Shown in pieces: positions 41,358 to 50,004 of a stretch of DNA of 64,000 nucleotides. The translations under genes were made by a program, and so were the position numbers. The stretch lies in NCBI GenBank assembly GCA_942493325.1, contig OW818689.1, forward strand, positions 5,208,001-5,272,000, written 5' to 3'. The notes under the pieces were generated by a model. The model was given only the letters and a program-made list of their open reading frames with translations, was not told the DNA's origin and ran no database searches. Origin of the DNA: JAAFHB01 sp942493325 (GTDB taxonomy: Bacteria; Bacteroidota; Bacteroidia; Bacteroidales; Prolixibacteraceae). Numbering within the stretch: position 1 is the stretch's first letter; the number at the start of each line of letters is the position of its first letter.

Positions 41358-43559
41358 ATGAAGAACTTCATCAGGTTTTCGATACCTTTCTCTGTCTTAC
41401 TTTGCTTTTTATTTACCGGGTGCAGAACGCTGGTAAAAACAGAGAGACCGGCAAATGTCAGTGAGAAAACTGCATTTCAGACATCCGGACCATGGAAACC
41501 GGTCACCGATGTAAGGGCTGATATCGCGATCGTTTATGGTGCGAACGATTATAAAGAGATAACTTTCGAACAACGGGTGAAGTCGTGGCGCGACCGTGGT
41601 TACACCACTCATTTTATGACAGGAATTGCGTGGGGTGGGTATCAGGATTATTTTACGGGTAAATGGGACGGGATAAATCATATGGGAGAAGGACAGGTAC
41701 AACAAAACGGAGATACTATATCGCATGGCAGAATGATTCCCTATATCGTTCCAACCGCTCCGTTTATTAAATACCTGAAAGAGAAGCACATCAAGCGGGT
41801 AATTGATGCTGGGATCGATGCTGTTTATCTTGAAGAACCCGAGTTTTGGTCGCGTGCCGGCTATAGCCAGGCGTTTAAAGCGGAGTGGCAAAAATATTAC
41901 AATTTTCCCTGGCGTCCGCAACACGAGTCGCCGGAGAATACATATCTTTCAAACAAACTAAAATACCAGTTGTATTATAATGCCCTGAACGATGTTTTTA
42001 CATATGCCAAATCGTATGGCAAGAGCAAAGGAATGAATGTACGCTGTTATGTACCGACCCATTCGCTGGTCAATTATACGGCATGGCAAATTGTAAGTCC
42101 TGAGGCCAGCCTGGCTTCCTTGCCTTGTGTAGATGGATATATTGCCCAGGTCTGGACCGGAACCTCGCGCGAGCCAACCTTTTTTAATGGAATCCGAAAG
42201 GAGCGGGTCTTCGAGAATGCTTTTCTTGAATATGGATCGATGGAGTCGATGACGGCACCAACAGGCCGGAAAATGTTTTTTCTTACCGATCCCATTGAAC
42301 ACAGACCCCGCGACTGGGGTGACTTTAAAAAGAATTACCAGGCCACTTTCACTGCCCAATTACTTTATCCGATGATTGCAGATTATGAAGTAATGCCTTG
42401 GCCCGATCGTATCTATGAAGGATTGTACAAGAAACCGGACAGCGAAGAGAAAGAAAAAATACCCCGTTATTATTCCACCCAGATGCAGGTGATGGTAAAT
42501 TCGTTGAATCAGATGCCCTTGTCCGGTAATCGCGTTAACGGCGCTTCGGGTATAAGCGTATTAATGGCCAATTCGATGATGTTTCAGCGTTTCCCGACAC
42601 ACAAGGGATATGAAGATCCTCAGTTGTCAAACTTTTACGGACAGGTTCTGCCATTACTCAAAAGAGGTGTACCTGTAAAAATACTTCATATTGAGAATGT
42701 CGCTTACCCTGAAACATGGAAGGAGACCAAACTGCTGGTGATGTCGTATTCCAATATGAAACCACTTGCTCCGGAAGCACATCAGCATATTGCCCGATGG
42801 GTAAAAGCCGGCGGTGTATTAATTTATTGCGGAAGGGATAATGATCCTTTTCAGACAGTCAGGGAATGGTGGAATACTGGCGATAATCAATATCTTGCTC
42901 CTTCAGAACATTTGTTTGAGCAACTTAATATGGACAGGATTGCGGGCGAAGGAGTATACAGTTTCGGCAAGGGTACCGTCCATGTTATTCGTCAGGATCC
43001 TAAAGAGTTCATTCTCGAAGCAAATAAAGACCAGGTTTTTGTGGATGGAATCAAACAGCTCTACGAACAAAAAGCCAAAGCAGGAACACTCCAATTTAAA
43101 AATTACTTCTATCTTGAAAGAGGGGCATTCGATCTGGTCTCGGTGATGGATGAAAGCACTGGCACGGAACCATTCTCCTTAAAAGGTTGTCTGATCGATC
43201 TTTTCGACCCGAAACTCCCTGTGGTGAGTGAAAAACTGGTGATGCCGGGCGAACAGGCCTATCTTTATGATGTTCGCCGTGTGCCGGATCCCAAAAGACC
43301 TCAGGTACTTGCAGGAGCAGCCCGGGTATATAACGAGATAACCGGCAAAAAGAAATATTCTTTCACTGCAAAAAGTCCTAAGAACACCACCAATGCCATG
43401 CGTGTTCTGCTTCCTGTGGCCCCTGAAAATGTAACGGTTACCGATGCAGGCGGACACGCTGTGAATGGTTTTCAGTCGGTTTGGGATGATTTTAGCAAAA
43501 CCTGTTTCATCAGTTTTGAAAATGATCCTGATGGGATAAATGTTGAATTTAGCTGGTAG
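41358..43559 (+). CDS. Large lipoprotein, putative TIM-barrel glycosidase
   Basis: 733 residues with a lipoprotein signal (LLCFLFTGC). The region from about 50 to 390 looks like a TIM barrel, with ADIAIVYGANDY, IDAVYLEEPEFWSRAGYSQAFKAEW (acidic pair in a strand end) and VDGYIAQVWTG. The central part resembles a Rossmann-like beta-galactosidase trimerisation/GATase domain (KLLVMSYSNMKPLAPEAHQHIARWVKAGGVLIYCGR). The last part is beta-rich. This order resembles GH42-like glycosidases, but I do not recognise the family. It precedes an isomerase-like gene by 69 bp on the same strand. Confidence 0.5.
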   Translation: MKNFIRFSIPFSVLLCFLFTGCRTLVKTERPANVSEKTAFQTSGPWKPVTDVRADIAIVYGANDYKEITFEQRVKSWRDRGYTTHFMTGIAWGGYQDYFTGKWDGINHMGEGQVQQNGDTISHGRMIPYIVPTAPFIKYLKEKHIKRVIDAGIDAVYLEEPEFWSRAGYSQAFKAEWQKYYNFPWRPQHESPENTYLSNKLKYQLYYNALNDVFTYAKSYGKSKGMNVRCYVPTHSLVNYTAWQIVSPEASLASLPCVDGYIAQVWTGTSREPTFFNGIRKERVFENAFLEYGSMESMTAPTGRKMFFLTDPIEHRPRDWGDFKKNYQATFTAQLLYPMIADYEVMPWPDRIYEGLYKKPDSEEKEKIPRYYSTQMQVMVNSLNQMPLSGNRVNGASGISVLMANSMMFQRFPTHKGYEDPQLSNFYGQVLPLLKRGVPVKILHIENVAYPETWKETKLLVMSYSNMKPLAPEAHQHIARWVKAGGVLIYCGRDNDPFQTVREWWNTGDNQYLAPSEHLFEQLNMDRIAGEGVYSFGKGTVHVIRQDPKEFILEANKDQVFVDGIKQLYEQKAKAGTLQFKNYFYLERGAFDLVSVMDESTGTEPFSLKGCLIDLFDPKLPVVSEKLVMPGEQAYLYDVRRVPDPKRPQVLAGAARVYNEITGKKKYSFTAKSPKNTTNAMRVLLPVAPENVTVTDAGGHAVNGFQSVWDDFSKTCFISFENDPDGINVEFSW

Positions 43560-43628
43560 GGTGTGCATGGAATCAAATAATAGTTAATTTCGTGAACAAT
43601 ACTACTGAATCAATTAAATCATTTTTTT

Positions 43629-44498
43629 ATGAACCGGAGACAAATGATAGGAAGCGCAGCCGGAGTGGCTGCCGTAACAGCTGCTGGTTTTCCCGTTGCG
43701 GGAGCTTATGCCGGCACTTCAACAGGGAATGCAAAACTAAAGGGAAATATTCGCCATTCGGTGAGTCAATGGTGTTATGGAAAAATTCCACTCGAAGAGT
43801 TTGCCAAAGCGTGTGCGGATATGGGTCTTGAATCGATTGAACTACTGGGCGAAAAGGATTGGGCGACAGTAAAAAAATACGGATTGAAATGTGCTGTGGG
43901 GTATGCAACCGATTACGGCATTCCCAAAGGATTTAACCGTATTTCCAACCATGCAAAACTAATTGCCGATTTTGAGACAATGATTCCCAAAGCTGCTGAA
44001 GCAGGAGTTCCCAACCTGATATGCTTCTCCGGCAACCGGGAAGGACAGAATGATAATGTCGGAATGATTAACTGTGCAACAGGACTCCGGAAGTTAATGC
44101 CGCTGGCTGAAAAACATGGTGTCACCATTATTATGGAATTGCTCAATAGTTACGGACATGCCGATTATCAGTGCGATAAGACTGCATGGGGAGCTGCACT
44201 TTGTGAGATGGTTGGTTCTGACCGGTTTAAACTTCTGTATGATATTTACCATATGCAGATCATGGAAGGTAACATAATTGAAACCATCAAAAAAAATATT
44301 CAATATATTGGCCATGTTCACACCGGCGGAGTTCCCGGCAGGAATGAACTGGACGATACCCAGGAGCTCTATTATCCCGCAATAATGAAGGCATTGGTTG
44401 CTACCGGATACAAAGGATATGTTGGTCAGGAATTTGTACCGGCTCAATCCGATAAACTGGAGTCTTTACGTAAATCGGTTCTGATTTGTGATGTTTAG
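43629..44498 (+). CDS. Sugar-isomerase-like TIM barrel protein with twin-arginine signal
   Basis: 289 residues. Twin-arginine signal NRRQMIGSAAGVAAVTAAG (RRQM), then an AP-endonuclease-2/hydroxypyruvate-isomerase-like barrel: HSVSQWCYGKIPLEEFAKACADMGLESIELLG, TIIMELLNSYGHADY (metal Glu), FKLLYDIYHMQIMEG (Asp/His), HVHTGGVPGRNELDD, and YVGQEF (Glu). Metal ligands are complete. Related proteins isomerise or epimerise small sugars; the exact substrate is unknown. It is probably co-transcribed with the upstream lipoprotein. Confidence 0.8.
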   Translation: MNRRQMIGSAAGVAAVTAAGFPVAGAYAGTSTGNAKLKGNIRHSVSQWCYGKIPLEEFAKACADMGLESIELLGEKDWATVKKYGLKCAVGYATDYGIPKGFNRISNHAKLIADFETMIPKAAEAGVPNLICFSGNREGQNDNVGMINCATGLRKLMPLAEKHGVTIIMELLNSYGHADYQCDKTAWGAALCEMVGSDRFKLLYDIYHMQIMEGNIIETIKKNIQYIGHVHTGGVPGRNELDDTQELYYPAIMKALVATGYKGYVGQEFVPAQSDKLESLRKSVLICDV

Positions 44499-44523
44499 CA
44501 GAAGGGTATAGAAACCTCATCAG

Positions 44524-44555
44524 AAAGGGCGGTTTGATTATTCAATCCGTCCTTT
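44524..44555 (+). terminator. Terminator after the isomerase-like gene
   Basis: AAAGGGCGG (44524-44532) and CCGTCCTTT (44547-44555), one G-T pair, followed by TTT. Confidence 0.65.
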
Positions 44556-44751
44556 TTTCAGATACAGAAGAGAAAAGGTATGCCTTGTCTCTACCCCTGT
44601 GACGAAACTTGAAATTCCGATCTCATATTTAACTCATTTAGGCTCTATAAATAATATATTATTTGTAATTTCGTATGATTTTTAATTTGCATTCGATTTA
44701 TCAATTGGAATCCTGACCAAACCATTTTAAAACCTTGTAACCCAATCTGAT

Positions 44752-46743
44752 ATGACAACGAAAATATTTATCAACATAATATTTTTAACTCTATCTGTTA
44801 GTTTGTTTTCTCAAAACACCAAAATTGACAGTTTGGAACAAAAGGTGACTCAAACTAAAGGTAATGAGCGTATATTGGTGCTTAACGACCTTGCTTATGC
44901 TTATGGATATGTCGATTTTAACAAATCCATAAGCTTGGCAAAAGAAGCCTTACTCTTAGCGGAAACTCAGAAATATAATAAAGCAATGGCATTGACTTAT
45001 GATATTTTGGGGAGAGCCTATTTTATTTCGGGCAACTATAAAGTTGCGGAAGAGTATTACAATAAATGTATAGAAACTGCAAATAAATACGGAACAAAGG
45101 ATGATATTTATAAAGCACTTCGGCATAAAATATTACTGATATATAGACTTATAGGCCAAAATGGGTATGAAAAAGACTCAACCGAATCAATACAGACATT
45201 TAAAAGATATATTGATCTGACCATTGAAAAAAATGACGTTATAAATTTTCAAGAAGGGTTGCAGTTTTATATATATGTATTTTATTATCAGAGATCTAAC
45301 TCTTCAATGATAGATGATTATTTTGCTGAATTAAAGAATATAGTGAAAAATAATAACGAATTTCTTGCTTCAATTTATGCAAATGAAGGTTTATATTATA
45401 AATTAAAACAAGATTATTTCAGAGCCATTGAAAAGGATGAGCAAGCAATAAAGCTGACAAAAAAAATCGCAATGAGAGTTACTTACTTAGAAAGGGTCGG
45501 TATAATCTATTTCGAATTAAAGAAGTACAATGAGTCTGTAAAGTATTTAAATGAAGCATTGAAATTAATCAATAGCAATGAATTTGAATCCAAATACGCA
45601 ACAAAATGTTTAGTAGAATTAGATTTAGGATCAGTCTATTATCTTTTAAGAGAAAATAAAACTGCAATTTTTTATTTGCAAAAAGTATTGAAATATCCAT
45701 TTCTCACAAAAAGAGATATGGGTACGGTATATAACAATCTTGGACAGGCATATTTATCGATAGATAGTATTGATAAAGCAGACTATTATATAAACAAAGC
45801 ACTTTTTATTTATGACAGCTTAAACATTAATTATGAAAAACTTGGAGTATTACATTCAAAAGCAATTTTTTTAACAAGAAAGCAGCAATGGAGTCAACTT
45901 TCCGGCTTAATAAATGAAATATCCGTATTAGCGAATGATGTTGAGGAATATTATATTTTATTTGATTGTTACCAACTATTAAGTGACTATTACGAAAAAT
46001 CGGGCAACTATAAAAAATCAAACGAATATCTTAAAAAATGGATAGCGGTCAATGATTCTATCAACAATAGAGACTTTGTAAATAAAATAAGTGAGCTTCG
46101 GTTTAAATACGAAACTGAGAAAAAAGAGCAACAGATTATTATGCAGCAGAGTACTATTAAGCAAAAGAATAAACTTATAGTTTTATCGTTTATTTCCGGG
46201 AGTCTTATTCTTGTCGCATTCCTGGTGATTTTTATTTTATATAGAATTCGAAACAACGCATACAAACTTTTGGTTTATCAAAGTTTGAAAAATACAAGCA
46301 ATGCACCACTTGTAAAAACAGATGACAATTCGGATGAAGAAAATACCAATGAAATAAGATATCACAGTTCTGCACTGGATGAAGAATTAAAAAATCAAAT
46401 TGAAATCTTATTAAACAAACAATTGGAATTAAAAATGTTTGGAAAGTCCGACATTACATTAAAGATATTGTCGGAAAATTGCAATACAAATCGGACTTAC
46501 CTTTCACAATTTATTAATGAACAGTATAATACGAACTTTAATACCTTCATTAATACACATCGGATAAATGAAGCAAAGCTGATTTTATCAGACAGAAACA
46601 ACGACATTCCATTAAAAGAATTATACCTGCGTCTTGGTTTCAATTCCTATTCAGTATTTAATGAAGCCTTTAAAAAAAACGTAGGTGTTACTCCATACTT
46701 TTACCTGAAAACGGTTAAGGAATTATTTGATGTTTCAAAGTAG
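44752..46743 (+). CDS. TPR-containing transmembrane AraC-type regulator
   Basis: 663 residues. Signal peptide (FLTLSVSLFSQ). Then tetratricopeptide repeats, for example ALTYDILGRAYFISGNYKVAEEYYNKC and GTVYNNLGQAYLSIDSIDKADYYINKALF. One membrane segment follows (LIVLSFISGSLILVAFLVIFILY, about 477-499), then a cytoplasmic AraC helix-turn-helix ending the protein (ITLKILSENCNTNRTYLSQFINEQYN, RLGFNSYSVFNEAFKKNVGVTPYFYLK). It would sense a periplasmic signal and bind DNA in the cytoplasm. Low GC compared with neighbours. The target is unknown. Confidence 0.88.
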   Translation: MTTKIFINIIFLTLSVSLFSQNTKIDSLEQKVTQTKGNERILVLNDLAYAYGYVDFNKSISLAKEALLLAETQKYNKAMALTYDILGRAYFISGNYKVAEEYYNKCIETANKYGTKDDIYKALRHKILLIYRLIGQNGYEKDSTESIQTFKRYIDLTIEKNDVINFQEGLQFYIYVFYYQRSNSSMIDDYFAELKNIVKNNNEFLASIYANEGLYYKLKQDYFRAIEKDEQAIKLTKKIAMRVTYLERVGIIYFELKKYNESVKYLNEALKLINSNEFESKYATKCLVELDLGSVYYLLRENKTAIFYLQKVLKYPFLTKRDMGTVYNNLGQAYLSIDSIDKADYYINKALFIYDSLNINYEKLGVLHSKAIFLTRKQQWSQLSGLINEISVLANDVEEYYILFDCYQLLSDYYEKSGNYKKSNEYLKKWIAVNDSINNRDFVNKISELRFKYETEKKEQQIIMQQSTIKQKNKLIVLSFISGSLILVAFLVIFILYRIRNNAYKLLVYQSLKNTSNAPLVKTDDNSDEENTNEIRYHSSALDEELKNQIEILLNKQLELKMFGKSDITLKILSENCNTNRTYLSQFINEQYNTNFNTFINTHRINEAKLILSDRNNDIPLKELYLRLGFNSYSVFNEAFKKNVGVTPYFYLKTVKELFDVSK

Positions 46744-46767
46744 TGATTGAACGATAAAAAACATTGT

Positions 46768-46950
46768 TCAACCCACTTCGGGGCTGATGATATGTGTGTT
46801 ATCTTCTCCAGGGGTTGCATCCATAGTTATTGAAATATCACCCTTGTCAGGGTGATTAAAAGAAATTGCATAAGAAAAACTAAAGTTTCTATAATCTGAG
46901 TTACCCACACAAAACGTCACAGCGCCATCGTTTGGTTTAACATCACTCAC
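46768..46950 (-). other. Possible small protein or remnant, unrecognised
   Basis: 60-codon minus-strand frame starting MSDVKPNDGAVTFCVG and ending HIISPEVG. Composition looks protein-like (YRNFSFSYAISFNHPDKGDIS) but I see no family, no signal peptide and no clear promoter. It lies in a 548-bp gap. A small CACCCT/AGGGTG hairpin falls within it. It could be a decayed gene tail. Confidence 0.25.
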
Positions 46951-46961
46951 TTTTTATGTCA

Positions 46962-46993
46962 ATTTTCTATGAATTGGTAAATTCATAGAAAAT
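46962..46993. repeat. Perfect 14-bp inverted repeat hairpin
   Basis: ATTTTCTATGAATT (46962-46975), loop GGTA, and its exact complement (46980-46993). A T-rich stretch follows only loosely on the plus strand, so a terminator role for the AraC-type gene is possible but unsure; an operator is another option. Confidence 0.5.
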
Positions 46994-47047
46994 CACAATT
47001 AAATTTTTTGTGGATACAAAAGTTATTCAGTTGCTTTGATCTAAGTT

Positions 47048-47236
47048 GAGCATGATTTAGGCGATATTGAGCAAGAAACTTGGGATGACGAACATGATTA
47101 CGCAAATGTTGAGCACGAATTCACCGGTCACGAGCATGATTTCACCGATGTTGAACTGAATATTTTAAATGTCGAGCCTTACGGAGGGGGTAGTGAGCCT
47201 GATTCCGGGAATGTTGGGCTTGATTTCAAAGATTCA
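47048..47236 (+). repeat. Nine-unit degenerate 21-nt periodic repeat
   Basis: Nine consecutive 21-nt units beginning GAGCATGATTT, GAGCAAGAA, GAACATGATT, GAGCACGAATTC, GAGCATGATTTC, GAACTGAAT, GAGCCTTAC, GAGCCTGATT, GGGCTTGATTTC. In one frame they would encode a heptad beginning Glu-His-Asp-Phe. A TAA sits immediately before unit 1 in that frame and no start codon exists, so as it stands it is not an obvious gene. It ends with TGA at 47249-47251, 40 bp before the 121-residue gene. Confidence 0.6.
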
Positions 47237-47291
47237 AAACTAAATAGATGACGTTTTTATCTAAATAAGTAACCTTTAAAACTTGTAAAGT

Positions 47292-47657
47292 ATGGCAAAT
47301 TCATCTTATCGGGTTAATATCCCTAAGAACGCAGAACAATTATTGGATTTAGCAACAAAGGTTTATCAGAAACACACCGACCTGGCTGTTTCATCGCCTC
47401 TGAACACAATGGTATCCCACAAATGGTCAGACAATGGACCAAAAGTAGCGCCTTGTTTACAGCTACACAAACAAGCCGAAGAACTCAAACGACAAGCCGA
47501 AGAAGCCTATCGGCAACGTGACTTAATGCTTAACGATATTACAGAATCGGTTAAAGCAAGTCGCGATTTATTGCTCGGCGTTTATCGCCAAGCCCCTAAA
47601 ACGCTCGGCGAATATGGTTTCGAAGTGGATGATTCGGTAAGAGTCGCAAAGAAATAA
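47292..47657 (+). CDS. Small hypothetical protein, helical
   Basis: 121 residues, no signal peptide. Central coiled-coil-like segment LHKQAEELKRQAEEAYRQRD, then a C-terminal block YRQAPKTLGEYGFEVDDS. This resembles a family of uncharacterised Bacteroidota proteins, but no function is known. The gene is followed 34 bp later by the first FISUMP lipoprotein on the same strand. Confidence 0.55.
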   Translation: MANSSYRVNIPKNAEQLLDLATKVYQKHTDLAVSSPLNTMVSHKWSDNGPKVAPCLQLHKQAEELKRQAEEAYRQRDLMLNDITESVKASRDLLLGVYRQAPKTLGEYGFEVDDSVRVAKK

Positions 47658-47691
47658 GCGTAGAGTAGCCAAAATAAAATTTTACAAATAG

Positions 47692-48408
47692 ATGAAAAAG
47701 AAAACCTGGACCTTGATTAACCTATCTTTAATGATGGGAGTTTTTTTAATGCTTGCCAGCAGTTGCAGCAAAAGTGATAATACAGACAATCCAACACAGA
47801 GCGGAACAGTAACCGACATTGATGGCAATGTTTATCATACAGTTACCATCGGAACTCAGGTATGGATGGTTGAAAACCTGAAAACAACAAAGTACCGAAA
47901 TGGCGATCCTATACCTAATGTGACAAGTGATGCAGCCTGGAGGCTTTTAACTACCGGCGCATATTGCTGGTATAATAATGATGCAGCCACCTATAAGGCT
48001 AAATATGGCGCTTTATACAATTGGTTTGCCGTTGCTGACAATCGCAATATCGCCCCAGTAGGTTGGCATGTGCCTACTGATGCCGAATGGACAACTTTAA
48101 CAACTTTTTTGGGAGGTGAAAATTTAGCTGGCGGAAAACTAAAAGAGACAGGCACCTCACATTGGCGTAGTCCAAATACCGGTGCAACCAACAGCAGTGG
48201 CTTCACGGCTCTTCCTGCAGGTTCCCATTATACAAATGGATATGATTTTTACGGTGGATTGGGCAGCGGTTGTGGCTGGTGGACCAGTAGTCAAACCACA
48301 GGTCAATATTCTGTTTGGGATCGCAGTATTGGTTATGATAGTAATGGGATAAGCCGGTACTACGATAATAAGGAGTTTGGTCAATCTGTTCGATTAATTA
48401 TGAATTGA
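47692..48408 (+). CDS. FISUMP domain lipoprotein
   Basis: 238 residues. Lipoprotein signal (MLASSC), short spacer, then a FISUMP (Fibrobacter succinogenes major paralogous) domain: GTVTDIDGNVYHTVTIGTQVW, ENLKTTKYRNGDPIPN, YGALYNWFAVADNRNIAPVGW, HVPTDAEWTTL. The fold is related to C-type-lectin/formylglycine-enzyme-like domains. Surface display and ligand binding are inferred. Its domain is very similar to that of the next gene at 48551, so the two are paralogues. Its C-terminus does not show the NNY codon pattern of the second protein. Confidence 0.85.
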   Translation: MKKKTWTLINLSLMMGVFLMLASSCSKSDNTDNPTQSGTVTDIDGNVYHTVTIGTQVWMVENLKTTKYRNGDPIPNVTSDAAWRLLTTGAYCWYNNDAATYKAKYGALYNWFAVADNRNIAPVGWHVPTDAEWTTLTTFLGGENLAGGKLKETGTSHWRSPNTGATNSSGFTALPAGSHYTNGYDFYGGLGSGCGWWTSSQTTGQYSVWDRSIGYDSNGISRYYDNKEFGQSVRLIMN

Positions 48409-48550
48409 ATACACGCGTTAAGATTCGTGTGATATAGGAGGTGATTGGAAACCACTTAAAAAAATGGGGCAATATAAAAATTCAGAAGAGTAAAAAACTA
48501 AAAAACCAATAATTCTGCCTAATCAATTAATAACCAAATTAACCAATCCT

Positions 48551-49834
48551 ATGAAGAACAAATCCTCATTTTTCCCTGTACTTCTTGCCGCCTTACTATT
48601 ACCCATTTTGTCGAATTGCAAAAAGGAAGCCATTAAAACTGCTCCTACTGCTACAATTTCATTAGTGACAAATATTACGGCAACATCTGCCTCTTCAGGA
48701 GGTGATATTACTTCCGATGGGGGTACAATGATAACAGCGAGAGGTGTTTGCTGGAGTACTAACCAGAGTCCAACCACGTCAGATGGTAAAACATCAAACG
48801 GATCAGGCACAGGTAGTTTCACAAGTTCAATTACAGGGTTAATTCCCGGTGCAACCTATAATATAAAGGCGTACGCCACTAATTCAGTAGGAACGGGTTA
48901 TAGCAGCCAGTCAACCTTCACAACTTTGGCATTAGCACCCATTTTAAGCACCACTGATTTATCAGCTGTCACCTCCACCTCAGCCAATAGTGGTGGTAAT
49001 ATTACGAACGATGGAGGATCAGCGGTAGCAGCCCGCGGAGTTTGCTGGAGCACAAGTCAGAACCCAACAATCGCGGATAGCAAAATCAGCAGCGGAACTG
49101 GCTCTGGCAGTTTTATGAGTTCAATTACGGGATTAACGCCTGGTACAGTTTATTACGTCAGGGCTTATGCTACCAATAATATCGGGACAGGTTACGGAAG
49201 TCAGCAAACATTTACTACAACATCTGACGGTTTATCTGGTACCGTCACAGATATCGACGGCAATGTTTATAATACTGTTACAATTGGAACGCAGGTATGG
49301 ATGGCTGCGAATCTAAAAACAACAAAGTATCGTAATGGCGACCAGATACCCAATGTATCTAACGATGTTACCTGGGCAGCTCTAATTACCGGGGCATATT
49401 GCTATTACAATAATGATGCACCCACCTATAAAGCTACTTATGGAGCTTTGTACAATTGGTATTCTGTGGCTGATAGCCGTAACATAGCACCCACAGGCTG
49501 GCATGTACCCACCGGTGCCGAATTGTTAATATTAGAAACTTTTCTTGGTGGCGAAGGTGTAGCTGGAGGTAAATTGAAAGAAACTGGCACAACCCATTGG
49601 CAAAGCCCTAACACCGGTGCAACCAACAGCAGTGGTTTTACAGCCTTTCCGGGAGGCTCCCGCTTCGGCTCCGGTACGTTCGAGAGCATTGGCAGCAACG
49701 GTTCCTGGTGGAGTAGTTCGGAGAGCGATGCGAGTTACGCACATTTCCGGGGGCTCGGCTATAACTACGCCTATTTTAGCTACCGCTATGCCAATAAGAT
49801 GGACGGCATCTCTGTTCGTTGCGTTCGGGATTAA
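48551..49834 (+). CDS. FISUMP lipoprotein with two Ig/Fn3-like repeats; candidate diversity-generating target
   Basis: 427 residues. Lipoprotein signal (LLPILSNC), two related beta repeats of about 92 residues (TARGVCWSTNQSPTTSDGK and AARGVCWSTSQNPTIADSK, each ending in GYxSQxTFTT), then a FISUMP domain. The last 60 residues (about 368-427) carry SWWSSSESDAS, then YNYAYFSYRYANKMDG and the end ISVRCVRD. In that stretch most codons end in C or T, and the end is GC-richer than the rest, as in variable regions of diversity-generating retroelements. This is inference; no reverse transcriptase or template repeat is in the window. Confidence 0.8.
   Translation: MKNKSSFFPVLLAALLLPILSNCKKEAIKTAPTATISLVTNITATSASSGGDITSDGGTMITARGVCWSTNQSPTTSDGKTSNGSGTGSFTSSITGLIPGATYNIKAYATNSVGTGYSSQSTFTTLALAPILSTTDLSAVTSTSANSGGNITNDGGSAVAARGVCWSTSQNPTIADSKISSGTGSGSFMSSITGLTPGTVYYVRAYATNNIGTGYGSQQTFTTTSDGLSGTVTDIDGNVYNTVTIGTQVWMAANLKTTKYRNGDQIPNVSNDVTWAALITGAYCYYNNDAPTYKATYGALYNWYSVADSRNIAPTGWHVPTGAELLILETFLGGEGVAGGKLKETGTTHWQSPNTGATNSSGFTAFPGGSRFGSGTFESIGSNGSWWSSSESDASYAHFRGLGYNYAYFSYRYANKMDGISVRCVRD
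49651..49834 (+). other. Candidate DGR variable region
   Basis: Codons in this interval are strongly NNY: for example TCC CGC TTC GGC TCC near 49657, AGC GAT near 49723, and TAT TTT AGC TAC CGC TAT near 49771. This is what AAC/AAT template codons would become after random change at adenines. A constant 3' end, CTCTGTTCGTTGCGTTCGG, follows at 49810-49828, just before GATTAA, where an initiation-of-homing site would lie. Boundaries are approximate. Confidence 0.55.
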
Positions 49835-50004
49835 GTTTGTCGAAAAGCATTTAAACGTGTTTTTTGTATGTTATTTACAAGATAATGATTTGCTGTGCAC
49901 TATGAGGAGTATAGATGATCAGAAAAAGTTGATCATGAAATAATAACATTAAGTGGAGTCCAGAAACCAATTTAAAAACGGGGCGGTACCGAAAAGCCTT
50001 ATGA

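Noticed and set aside
47048..47236. CRISPR array
   Set aside because: Units are contiguous at 21 nt with no spacers and diverge along their length, and there are no cas genes.
47292..47657. The 121-residue protein as a DGR accessory (Avd)
   Set aside because: It is helical and of similar size but lacks the basic four-helix-bundle pattern of Avd, and no reverse transcriptase is nearby.
47692..48408. First FISUMP protein as a second diversification target
   Set aside because: Its C-terminal codons include many ending in A or G and are AT-rich; the end lacks the constant ISVRCVRD block.
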